Origin: CAYNYM01 sp049366815
GTDB taxonomy: Bacteria > Desulfobacterota > DSM-4660 > Desulfatiglandales > HGW-15
Direction: 5' to 3'
Assembly: GCA_049366815.1 (NCBI GenBank)
Contig: JBMNCO010000020.1
Coordinates: 1-6,757, forward strand
Length of the DNA stretch: 6,757 nt
This document shows positions 1 through 4,543 of this stretch, one piece after another. The notes beneath the pieces are model-generated. The model saw only the letters and a program-made list of their open reading frames with translations, made no database searches and had not been told where the DNA came from. Positions within the stretch are counted from its first letter, which is position 1. Each line of letters opens with the position of its first letter. The position numbers were made by a program, and so were the translations under genes.

Positions 1-261
1 GCCCTCTTACAGCGGCGTATCGGCCTGCCCTCGGTCCATGATTTCAACGCAAAAATCCTTCCTTTACTTCAAGTCATTTGGATTGAAAAAGGCTGGTATC
101 TCCGCGCCATGCAAAGATTATTGATGGAAAATCAACGCAGTTTAAGCCTGGTGGATTGTCTCAGTTTCGAGATCATGGAATCCAATGGCATCATTCACGC
201 CTTTTCTTTTGACAAACACTTCGAGGAGTTCGGGTTTGATATTTCGCCTCCTGCACAATGA
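1..261 (+). CDS. PIN-domain (VapC-type) toxin, C-terminal part, 5' end outside window
   Basis: An open frame enters from the left edge and ends at TGA 259-261, leaving 86 residues. The C-terminal half carries the last two acidic positions of a PIN ribonuclease: Asp52 in SLVDCLSFEIME, and Asp71 in FSFDKHFEEFGF, a typical ending of VapC-like toxins. The first two PIN acidic positions would lie to the left and cannot be checked, so whether the gene is complete is unknown. PIN toxins are Mg-dependent RNases normally neutralised by an upstream antitoxin, here also out of view. A degraded second copy of the last 46 codons lies at 3890-4027. The family call is firm; activity is unknown. Confidence 0.75.
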   Translation, partial: ALLQRRIGLPSVHDFNAKILPLLQVIWIEKGWYLRAMQRLLMENQRSLSLVDCLSFEIMESNGIIHAFSFDKHFEEFGFDISPPAQ

Positions 262-265
262 CTTG

Positions 266-302
266 TTTGCCATCAGAATTTTCTTGCCAGTTTGATGGCA
301 AA
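266..302. repeat. 10-bp perfect inverted repeat between convergent genes
   Basis: TTTGCCATCA (266-275) is exactly complementary to TGATGGCAAA (293-302), with a 17-nt loop. It lies between the stop of the PIN gene and the stop of the convergent RelE-type toxin. Neither strand has a T-run after the stem, so it is not a canonical intrinsic terminator. It could act as a bidirectional 3'-end stabiliser. Confidence 0.45.
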
Positions 303-318
303 GAATTAAAAGCCGCTT

Positions 319-591
319 TTATGGTAATTTTTCAAATTCCCTATATACCTCGTTATCATTGCGTTTTCCTGCGACTGCAACCTTAACAATATCACCCTCG
401 ACACGATAAATAATTCTGAATTCACCGATATCAACCCTTCTATATTCAGGACTGCCGATCAACTGTTTTGAATCTTGGGGGGTTGGATCTACCCGCAATT
501 TCAGGATCGTTTGGACAACCTGCCGAAACTGCTTTGGTTGAAGTTTTTTCAGAAATCTGTCTACCGACTTGGTAATGTCCAGCTTATACAT
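319..591 (-). CDS. RelE/ParE family toxin (type II TA)
   Basis: This 90-residue protein has the size and layout of RelE/ParE toxins, which are small mRNA interferases or gyrase poisons held inactive by the partner antitoxin. An N-terminal helical pair with several Lys and Arg is followed by the core strand motif YRRVDIGEFRIIYRV (residues 50-64) and the basic tail GKRNDNEVYREFEKL (75-89). The GKRND..VY ending, with Lys76, Arg77 and Tyr83 at positions where RelE-type RNases have catalytic residues, favours the RelE branch. The ATG at 591 overlaps the antitoxin stop by 8 nt (ATGTATAA), implying translational coupling. The gene looks intact. The exact subfamily (RelE versus ParE) cannot be fixed by eye. 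Confidence 0.85.
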   Translation of the reverse strand: MYKLDITKSVDRFLKKLQPKQFRQVVQTILKLRVDPTPQDSKQLIGSPEYRRVDIGEFRIIYRVEGDIVKVAVAGKRNDNEVYREFEKLP

Positions 592-832
592 TACCCTGAT
601 CTTTCAGGGCCTTTTCTGTGCCTTTTTCGCCCAGATATCCTTCAGATTCCGCCTCAGCGGCCTTTTGAGCCCAATAAGCATCTTCTAAGAGCAGGAATTT
701 TTTGTACATTTCGTGAGAAATCAAGACAGATTTCGGCCTTCCCGATTTTTCAACCATTACCGGATCGGTCTCAGCCACATCAAGATACCGCCCTAAACGG
801 TTCTTAAATTCTGTTGCACTAATGTTTACCAT
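584..832 (-). CDS. Phd/YefM family antitoxin of the RelE-type pair
   Basis: The 82-residue product begins MVNISATEFKNRLGRYL, a typical Phd/YefM N-terminus (beta strand plus helix used for DNA binding and dimerisation). The strand VMVEKSGRPKSVLISHEMY follows, then an acidic, flexible C-terminal tail expected to wrap the toxin. The ATG at 832 is preferred because GGAGGGGGA lies just upstream on the minus strand. An in-frame ATG at 880 would sit inside the promoter, upstream of the predicted transcription start, so the 98-residue version is unlikely. The toxin follows with an 8-nt overlap. The protein probably represses its own promoter at 861-888. Confidence 0.85.
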   Translation of the reverse strand: MVNISATEFKNRLGRYLDVAETDPVMVEKSGRPKSVLISHEMYKKFLLLEDAYWAQKAAEAESEGYLGEKGTEKALKDQGNV

Positions 833-860
833 TTCCCCCTCCAAATTAGCCTTTTTAGCT

Positions 861-888
861 ATTATAGCCATATTGACCAATTTGTCAA
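861..888 (-). promoter_or_regulatory. Consensus sigma-70-type promoter with overlapping dyad (TA operator)
   Basis: On the minus strand, TTGACA (888-883) and TATAAT (866-861) both match consensus exactly and are 16 bp apart. The predicted start near 854 gives a leader of about 22 nt with the strong Shine-Dalgarno before ATG 832. The -35 box and spacer overlap a near-palindrome, TTGACCAATTTGTCAA (873-888, arms TTGAC/GTCAA), which is a good candidate for the Phd/YefM operator. Both hexamers are seen directly; the operator role is inferred. Confidence 0.7.
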
Positions 889-934
889 GCCTCTTCTCAT
901 TTTACTCAAATGTGGATACCATCAAAGAAAGCCC

Positions 935-964
935 TTGAATTTGTCAGCTACCATAACCTACAAT
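935..964 (+). promoter_or_regulatory. Possible hicBA promoter
   Basis: TTGAAT (935-940) and TACAAT (959-964) are 18 bp apart and read toward hicB. The match is moderate. If used, the mRNA would start near 971 with a leader of about 120 nt containing a 16-codon ORF (988-1038) and the dyads at 997-1050. Confidence 0.3.
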
Positions 965-987
965 ACATATTTAGACACAAAGGAGAC

Positions 988-1038
988 ATGGAAATCAGGA
1001 AGACCTTCCTTAAAAGCCGGAAACCCTTCCATCATTAA
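988..1038 (+). CDS. Possible 16-residue leader peptide upstream of hicB
   Basis: ATG 988 follows a good Shine-Dalgarno (AGGAGA 981-986) and encodes a short basic peptide, MEIRKTFLKSRKPFHH, ending at TAA 1036-1038. No family is recognised and an ORF this short can occur by chance. It earns an entry only for its ribosome binding site and its place in the inferred hicBA leader, so it may be an upstream ORF, a remnant or noise. Confidence 0.2.
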   Translation: MEIRKTFLKSRKPFHH

Positions 1039-1050
1039 CGAAAAAGTTAA
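997..1050. promoter_or_regulatory. Two short dyads in the hicBA leader
   Basis: AGGAAG-AC-CTTCCT (997-1010) and TTAAC-GAAAAA-GTTAA (1035-1050) are perfect inverted repeats in front of hicB. The second has the same 5-6-5 geometry as the dyad in the neighbouring Phd/YefM promoter, though a different sequence. Either could bind a TA complex; this is inference only. Confidence 0.25.
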
Positions 1051-1094
1051 GATACTGCTTTCATTCTTTTCAAAAGGAGGCACTTAAAGGCACC

Positions 1095-1295
1095 ATGAAT
1101 TTTACTATTGAATACTGGATCGAAGACGATTGGTATGTAGGTCGTCTCAAGGAAGTCCCCGGTGTTTTTAGCCAAGGCGAAACGCTTGATGAACTGAAGG
1201 AAAACATCAAGGAAGCCTATCGATTAATCATGGAAGACGAGCCGATTCCAGTTATTCCGGGGGTGATTTCTCACCAGATAGAAGTCTCCATATGA
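1095..1295 (+). CDS. hicB: HicB-type antitoxin, short form
   Basis: This 66-residue protein matches the N-terminal HicB fold (formerly UPF0150, a partial RNase H-like domain). The strand-turn FTIEYWIEDDWYVGRLKEVP leads into PGVFSQGETLDELKENIKEA and then the helix EAYRLIMEDEP (residues 41-51), the classic HicB pattern. HicB antitoxins bind and mask the HicA RNase. The protein ends soon after this domain, so it has no separate C-terminal HTH or ribbon-helix-helix DNA-binding domain as longer HicBs do. AGGAGG (1075-1080) is 14 nt from the ATG, while AAAGG (1086-1090) is 4 nt away; no better in-frame start exists. Its stop overlaps the hicA start (ATGA). Confidence 0.86.
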   Translation: MNFTIEYWIEDDWYVGRLKEVPGVFSQGETLDELKENIKEAYRLIMEDEPIPVIPGVISHQIEVSI

Positions 1296-1474
1296 GACGC
1301 AGCCAATTGATCCGTGAACTTGTCGCAGCCGGATGTTATCTCAAACGACACGGGAAAGGACATGATATCTATCTAAATCCAAAAACCGGCAAAAAAGCCC
1401 CTGTTCCACGCCACGTAGAAATCAAAGACAGCCTTTGCCTGCTCATAAGGAAGCAATTAGGGATCGCAGAATAG
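1292..1474 (+). CDS. hicA: HicA-type mRNA interferase toxin
   Basis: The 60-residue product is a full-length small HicA with a dsRBD-like alpha-beta-beta-beta-alpha fold. The N-terminal helix RRSQLIRELVAAGC is followed by RHGKGHDIYLNP, which holds the conserved histidine (His24) needed for RNA cleavage in the family. The closing block PRHVEIKDSLCLLIRKQLGI is highly typical. Known HicA proteins cleave mRNA and tmRNA and are inhibited by HicB. It is translationally coupled to hicB by a 4-nt overlap and has no Shine-Dalgarno of its own that stands out. The reading frame is intact with all family landmarks. Confidence 0.88.
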   Translation: MRRSQLIRELVAAGCYLKRHGKGHDIYLNPKTGKKAPVPRHVEIKDSLCLLIRKQLGIAE

Positions 1475-1515
1475 CTTTTTTCTAAATTTAAATCCATTTT
1501 GGCTAATGTTTCCTC

Positions 1516-1536
1516 GCCACCCTGAGGTGGCCTTTT
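1516..1536 (+). terminator. Possible intrinsic terminator after hicA
   Basis: GCCACC-CTGA-GGTGGC forms a perfect 6-bp stem with a 4-nt loop (1516-1531), followed by C and TTTT. The U-tract is short, so termination may be weak. It lies between the convergent hicA and TIGR03790 stop codons. Confidence 0.4.
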
Positions 1537-1540
1537 CCCC

Positions 1541-1567
1541 CTTCATGCGCTTCATGTCCTTCATGGT
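1541..1567. repeat. Three tandem 9-bp units CTTCATGNN
   Basis: CTTCATGCG, CTTCATGTC and CTTCATGGT follow one another without a gap. The last units overlap the stop codon of the minus-strand TIGR03790 gene, so the repeat supplies the end of that ORF. A different 9-bp array lies at 6422-6448. Confidence 0.5.
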
Positions 1568-2865
1568 AAATTTTTTCGGCCTGTTACACCCTGATCTCGC
1601 CACCTCCCAAAGGGTCGATACAGCGGATCCCCGACCAGCACCATCTGCCACGACAGGAACGGCAGCGAAGACATATAGCAATCGGACAGGGTCATCCGAC
1701 CGCCTACGAGCAATCCGAAAAAGACCTCTGGCACTGGAAAGGCCTGCACATAGGGCTCCCCCACAGGTCCCAATGTGGCCGCCACGCCTTGTTCAAGCAT
1801 CCGCTTGCACCAGACCTGACTGTCTTTACCCTTGAGCGTCCCGCATTCAGAACTTGCGATGTGATAGCCCACTGACCCGGGCTGCCACTTAAAGGCATCC
1901 ACGTACCGGGCAAGGCTGTACCATCCACAGTAGAGCGCCGCATCGGGGCATTCCCCAGCCTGGAAAAGTTCCGGCTTGTCGTTGAGGACGACCGGCATCA
2001 GACCGCTTCCTCTGATCCGCTCCGCAGCCAAATGGATCGAGCGGTCATAGAAGCCGTAACCCATGCCCGCCTTTTTGGCCTCCTCTTCACTCGGTTTCGG
2101 CCACCGGGCGTCAAAATAGGCCTTTCCTTTGAGGCCCACTTTTTCCGTATCGATGCTGTCATTGATGATTCGTTTTACAATCTCATCGCTGGGCCCGTCC
2201 AACCGGCTGACCATGAGGATCTTTTCCCTGGGAATTTCGAGCTTGCTATTCTTGAATCCAATGAAAAGGGGATTCCGGATCCAGCCCTTGAGAGAATAGT
2301 CTTCCACAAGCACCAGGGCCAGTTCCGAGTCGAATGACGAGCGGTGGTCCTCCTTTGTAATAGTCACAATCCGCTTCCGGAGTGCATCATACTTTTCAGT
2401 TAGCCCCTTCCGCCTTTCTTCTTCCTCCTTCGGGATGCCTTTGAGTTCCTCACTGATATCTTGCTGATTCTTCCTGAGTCCCTCCACCTCCTTTTTTTCG
2501 GCTGCACTCATCTCAGGCGGGGATATCCTGAGGGGCAGGCCGTATACAGACACAAGGCAACGAATCTTTCTTAGAGGGTCCTTTTCTTTCAAAAAGTCCC
2601 GCACCGGCGGAAGGACCTTTCTCTCGTATTCCTCCCGGGTGCAGGTCTCCTTATCCGTTACCCAGAGTTGAATAAGATTATTTTTCGGGATACCCCTCTT
2701 TTCCATGTAGTATTTCGCCAGTCCCACGCTGCGGGCTGCGTTCTTGTTGGCGATGACAAGAATCTCATCCGGGCTGAGGGCATTGGACGGCCCCGCCCAA
2801 AAGACAAGAAATAAAAAAAGGACCACGGCTATTACCAGGGCCCGCCTCGATCTTGCTATAAGCAT
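1561..2865 (-). CDS. Exported TIGR03790 family protein with coiled-coil insertion
   Basis: The product is about 434 residues. A basic N-terminus and hydrophobic core (IAVVLFLFLVFWAG) end in SNA, a good signal-peptidase I site, so it should be exported. The mature start LSPDEILVIANKN, then GLAKYYMEKRGIP, SVYGLPLRI, the C-terminal GSVGYHIASSECGTLKG and VLVGDPLYRPF are the pattern I recognise as TIGR03790, a family with no established function. Between SVYGLPLRI and DSELAL sits a charged, Glu/Lys-rich heptad-like stretch (residues about 118-172), probably a coiled coil. ATG 2865 is chosen because AGGGAG ends 5 nt upstream; ATG 2868 and GTG 2871 sit too close. The conserved Cys and GDP near the end loosely recall caspase-like (clan CD) peptidases, but I cannot assign a catalytic dyad. 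The gene stands alone on its strand. Confidence 0.8.
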   Translation of the reverse strand: MLIARSRRALVIAVVLFLFLVFWAGPSNALSPDEILVIANKNAARSVGLAKYYMEKRGIPKNNLIQLWVTDKETCTREEYERKVLPPVRDFLKEKDPLRKIRCLVSVYGLPLRISPPEMSAAEKKEVEGLRKNQQDISEELKGIPKEEEERRKGLTEKYDALRKRIVTITKEDHRSSFDSELALVLVEDYSLKGWIRNPLFIGFKNSKLEIPREKILMVSRLDGPSDEIVKRIINDSIDTEKVGLKGKAYFDARWPKPSEEEAKKAGMGYGFYDRSIHLAAERIRGSGLMPVVLNDKPELFQAGECPDAALYCGWYSLARYVDAFKWQPGSVGYHIASSECGTLKGKDSQVWCKRMLEQGVAATLGPVGEPYVQAFPVPEVFFGLLVGGRMTLSDCYMSSLPFLSWQMVLVGDPLYRPFGRWRDQGVTGRKNLP

Positions 2866-2880
2866 CATCACTCCCTATTT

Positions 2881-2914
2881 GGTCACCACATACTTGGCGG
2901 CTCTGTGGTGAACC
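2881..2914 (-). repeat. Hairpin immediately 5' of the TIGR03790 ribosome binding site
   Basis: GGTCACCACA (2881-2890) pairs with TGTGGTGAACC (2904-2914) with one bulged base and a 13-nt loop. On the minus strand it ends a few bases before the AGGGAG of the TIGR03790 gene, so in the mRNA it would sit just upstream of the Shine-Dalgarno. The loop shares ACTTGGCGNCTCT with 3187-3199. Confidence 0.4.
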
Positions 2915-2981
2915 CCTCTCTTTTTTTACCGCCCAGTCGCTTCGGTCCTTCGAGGCGCGGAGGACTCAGAGGGGGGTTGTT

Positions 2982-3016
2982 TTTTGTCTTTCTGCTGAAA
3001 CGCCAGAAAGACAAAA
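2982..3016. repeat. Perfect 13-bp inverted repeat
   Basis: TTTTGTCTTTCTG (2982-2994) is the exact reverse complement of CAGAAAGACAAAA (3004-3016), with a 9-nt loop. T-runs lie on the 5' side on both strands, so it lacks the trailing U-tract of an intrinsic terminator. A mobile-repeat remnant or a structured RNA segment are alternatives. Confidence 0.5.
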
Positions 3017-3130
3017 CCATCAGCCTTGCGGGCACTGATAACATCATCCCATGCTATGCTCAGGCATATATCTTTGCTCTTCCATCCACCTGAAACCCAT
3101 GGAATTGCCCCTGCGCAAAACACATGAGCC

Positions 3131-3164
3131 TTTTCCCCAGTCGGCCTCTCACCGGCTGGGAAAA
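3131..3164. repeat. Inverted repeat with A/T-rich base
   Basis: TTTTCCCCAGTCGG (3131-3144) pairs with CCGGCTGGGAAAA (3152-3164) through one G-U pair and one bulge, with a 7-nt loop. It is close to symmetric, so it would fold from either strand. A role as transcript end for vapBC (stop at 3269, transcribed leftward) is possible but unproven. Confidence 0.4.
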
Positions 3165-3175
3165 ATTATTTTCTC

Positions 3176-3216
3176 TTCTCTGCGTACTTGGCGACTCTAG
3201 CGAAGCGAGCGGTGAA
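3176..3216. repeat. Intergenic repeat copy related to 2883-2912
   Basis: Read on the minus strand, this segment runs TTCACCGC, then GAGTCGCCAAGTACGCAGAG. The copy near the TIGR03790 gene reads TTCACCACAGAGCCGCCAAG followed by TATG. The shared TTCACC and GAGNCGCCAAGTA blocks suggest two diverged members of one family, resembling the CGCAGAG-type repeats common between genes of environmental bacteria. The copies share only short blocks. Confidence 0.35.
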
Positions 3217-3268
3217 TATTGTTCGTTCTCACAGCCTGGGCCAGAGGCAATGTGTTGGCGTTTTGTTT

Positions 3269-3628
3269 TTACTTGTATGAAATATTCATTCGGATCGCCG
3301 CATCTCTGAGTCTTTTATCAGTCGTCCAAAGGGGAATGCCGGACAGCTTGGCTGAGGCCAGAAGGTGCACATCAACAAAGCCGATTCCCGACCCCTGCAG
3401 ATGGTTCTGGTCGACGAAATACAGGTACTCAGTGAGATCAATCACCGGAGCCGCAGGCAATGCCTGAAGTAATGGCAAGAGTTCAGATCGATTCTTAATG
3501 TTCCCACAGGCGAGTTCCCCCACAATATAAGGATGGCACGCCACCTCGCCATCCAGAAGCAGAGCCTCTAGATGGCGATTACCCTTCCTGAGATGGTCAA
3601 CCCATATGGATGTGTCGGCCAAAACCAT
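3269..3628 (-). CDS. vapC: VapC family PIN-domain ribonuclease toxin
   Basis: The 119-residue product has the complete PIN active site: Asp5 (VLADTSIWVDHLR), Glu38 (IVGELACGN), Asp86 (GFVDVHLLASA) and Asp104 (WTTDKRL). Length and motif spacing match typical VapC toxins, which use Mg2+ held by these acids to cleave RNA (tRNA or rRNA in studied cases). Nothing appears truncated. It starts 2 bp after the vapB stop, with no strong Shine-Dalgarno of its own, so expression is probably coupled to vapB. It is not closely related to the PIN gene at the left edge: the C-terminal motifs differ (TTDKRLRDAA here, FDKHFEEFGF there). Confidence 0.9.
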   Translation of the reverse strand: MVLADTSIWVDHLRKGNRHLEALLLDGEVACHPYIVGELACGNIKNRSELLPLLQALPAAPVIDLTEYLYFVDQNHLQGSGIGFVDVHLLASAKLSGIPLWTTDKRLRDAAIRMNISYK

Positions 3629-3630
3629 GG

Positions 3631-3828
3631 CTAAGGCTGGTCCAACCTGCGCCGAGGAATAGGCTGCAAATCCTTTTCGCTCCCCCCCAGTTTCGCTAGG
3701 CGCTTGCTACTTTCTATGGCAATGAGCGCCTCCAAGCCGAGCCTCACTAGACTCGTTTTTTCTTTGATGCCGGTCAATCGGGATGCCTTCTCCAAGATTT
3801 GATCATCGATGTTTAATGTCGTTCTCAT
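3631..3828 (-). CDS. vapB: VapB family ribbon-helix-helix antitoxin
   Basis: The 65-residue protein starts MRTTLNIDDQILEKASRLTG, the usual start of VapB antitoxins of the MRTTLNID type. A beta strand and helix continue into SLVRLGLEALI, giving a ribbon-helix-helix DNA-binding domain over residues 1-40. The rest, rich in Lys and Arg and ending PIPRRRLDQP, would bind the toxin. An ATG six bases upstream (3834) would add Met-His. I prefer 3828 because it gives the standard family start and neither site has a Shine-Dalgarno. The predicted transcript may begin at or near this codon (see 3827-3864). VapB-VapC complexes normally repress their own promoter. Confidence 0.87.
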   Translation of the reverse strand: MRTTLNIDDQILEKASRLTGIKEKTSLVRLGLEALIAIESSKRLAKLGGSEKDLQPIPRRRLDQP

Positions 3829-3864
3829 ATGCATTAATATGCATCATATATGCATCCGTGTCAA
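3827..3864 (-). promoter_or_regulatory. vapBC promoter with three phased ATATGCAT boxes
   Basis: ATATGCAT occurs at 3827-3834, 3837-3844 and 3848-3855, spaced 10 and 11 bp, so all three face the same side of the helix. Each core ATGCAT is palindromic. On the minus strand TTGACA (3864-3859) is a perfect -35. A weak -10, CATATT (3841-3836), follows at 17 bp and lies inside the boxes. The array covers the -10, the predicted start and the vapB start codon, as expected for a VapB/VapBC operator. Boxes are seen directly; the binding protein is inferred. Confidence 0.6.
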
Positions 3865-3874
3865 TGGAGAAAAA

Positions 3875-4027
3875 ATGAGGATTTCAGCGATGAAAAATCA
3901 ACGCAGTTTAAGCCTGGTGGACTGTCTCAGTTTCGAGATCATGGAATCAAACGGCATAGGTCACGCCTTTTCTTTTGACAAACACTTCGAGGAGTTCGGG
4001 TTTGACACCTCCCCGCCCGCCCCGTGA
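3875..4027 (+). pseudogene. 5'-truncated PIN toxin gene, C-terminal fragment
   Basis: From 3890 to the TGA at 4027 this segment matches the 3' end of the left-edge PIN gene (124-261) base for base in length, with about 16 differences in 138, many at third codon positions. It encodes SLSLVDCLSFEIMESNG and HAFSFDKHFEEFGF but lacks the first half of the PIN domain, including two catalytic acids, so it cannot be an active RNase. Weaker similarity runs on for about 50 bp past the stop. A fortuitous or selected start exists: ATG 3875 with GGAGA at 3866-3870 would give a 50-residue product. It is most likely a remnant; a small expressed protein is the alternative. Confidence 0.65.
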
Positions 4028-4100
4028 ATTATCCGCCGCGGGAATTTTTTTACCACTTGCTAGCAAAGAGTTACTCAAGGTCATGCAAATGTTTTTCACA

Positions 4101-4194
4101 CCTGCGACAGCAGGCCCTCGCACGCAAAATAAACCTTTGATTTTACAAGCGATTAATTTGAGGTTTTCCCGTGGCCTTCGGCATGTTCCTTGCA
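4101..4194 (+). promoter_or_regulatory. Candidate sigma-54 promoter with IHF site and upstream dyad
   Basis: GGCATGTTCCTTGCA (4180-4194) fits the sigma-54 -24/-12 element, with GG (4180-4181) and GC (4192-4193) exactly 10 bp apart and TTGCA at the -12. Upstream, 4130-4142 read on the minus strand is AATCAAAGGTTTA, a perfect match to the IHF consensus WATCAANNNNTTR. A dyad CCTGC-GACA-GCAGG lies at 4101-4114, about 97 bp before the predicted start near 4204. Dyad, IHF site and -24/-12 box are in the classic order and spacing for enhancer-dependent promoters. The next downstream gene on this strand starts at 4585, so the leader would be long (about 380 nt). Confidence 0.45.
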
Positions 4195-4362
4195 GAAATT
4201 AACTTTGATTCTCCTTCCCGAAGCGCAAAACGATTCTACCCATCAACATCCGAAACACTTCCTTTCCACACTCCGAATCGCCCTGATGTGTCCTGATTTC
4301 TTTGAAACTCCCTTTATGCCGGGGTGGCGGTGTGAAAAATCATCTCAAAATGACCCTATCCC

Positions 4363-4401
4363 GCCCTGACGGGGGCTGCTCAACCCGTGCCCCGTCGGGG
4401 C
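4363..4401 (+). repeat. GC-rich 12-bp hairpin in the PEP-CTERM gene leader
   Basis: GCCCTGACGGGG (4363-4374) pairs with CCCCGTCGGGGC (4390-4401) through one G-U pair, with a 15-nt loop. The right arm can also fold on itself (GCCCC-GTC-GGGGC), so two mutually exclusive structures are possible. There is no following U-run, so it is not a canonical terminator. Confidence 0.4.
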
Positions 4402-4456
4402 CCATTCACTGATCCTCGCGACCTTTTCCACCAACGGGCGATACCGGGGGCCTGTC

Positions 4457-4543
4457 ATGATTCAAATTAAAAGGAAATCCTTTATCGTGGTCACCGCCCT
4501 ATTGGTCCCGGATGGGGTCACCGGCTTTGGGAGCGCATTTTAA
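4457..4543 (+). CDS. Possible 28-residue peptide with signal-like N-terminus
   Basis: ATG 4457 opens a 28-codon frame beginning MIQIKRKSFIVVTALLV, basic then hydrophobic like the start of an exported protein, and stopping at TAA 4541-4543 before any mature domain. GGGGG at 4446-4450 could serve as a weak ribosome site. It might be a leader peptide, the stump of a lost exported gene, or chance. No family is recognised. Confidence 0.2.
   Translation: MIQIKRKSFIVVTALLVPDGVTGFGSAF

Larger units (their letters stand above)
2872..3268. other. Gene-free, hairpin-rich spacer
   Basis: No credible gene is seen between the TIGR03790 start and the vapC stop. Short open frames lack family features and ribosome sites and run through inverted repeats. 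The stretch holds three strong inverted repeats (2881-2914, 2982-3016, 3131-3164) and two related repeat copies (around 2883-2912 and 3176-3216). Confidence 0.5.

Noticed and set aside
584..880. Longer 98-residue antitoxin starting at ATG 880
   Set aside because: The extra 16 codons run through the TATAAT box and the predicted transcription start, while ATG 832 has a strong Shine-Dalgarno and the family's usual N-terminus.
2926..3123. 65-residue minus-strand open frame upstream of the TIGR03790 gene
   Set aside because: It runs through the 13-bp inverted repeat, has no recognised domain and no convincing ribosome site.
3975..4202. 75-residue open frame overlapping the PIN remnant
   Set aside because: It is an out-of-frame reading of the PIN fragment that continues into non-coding DNA; no ribosome site and no family match.
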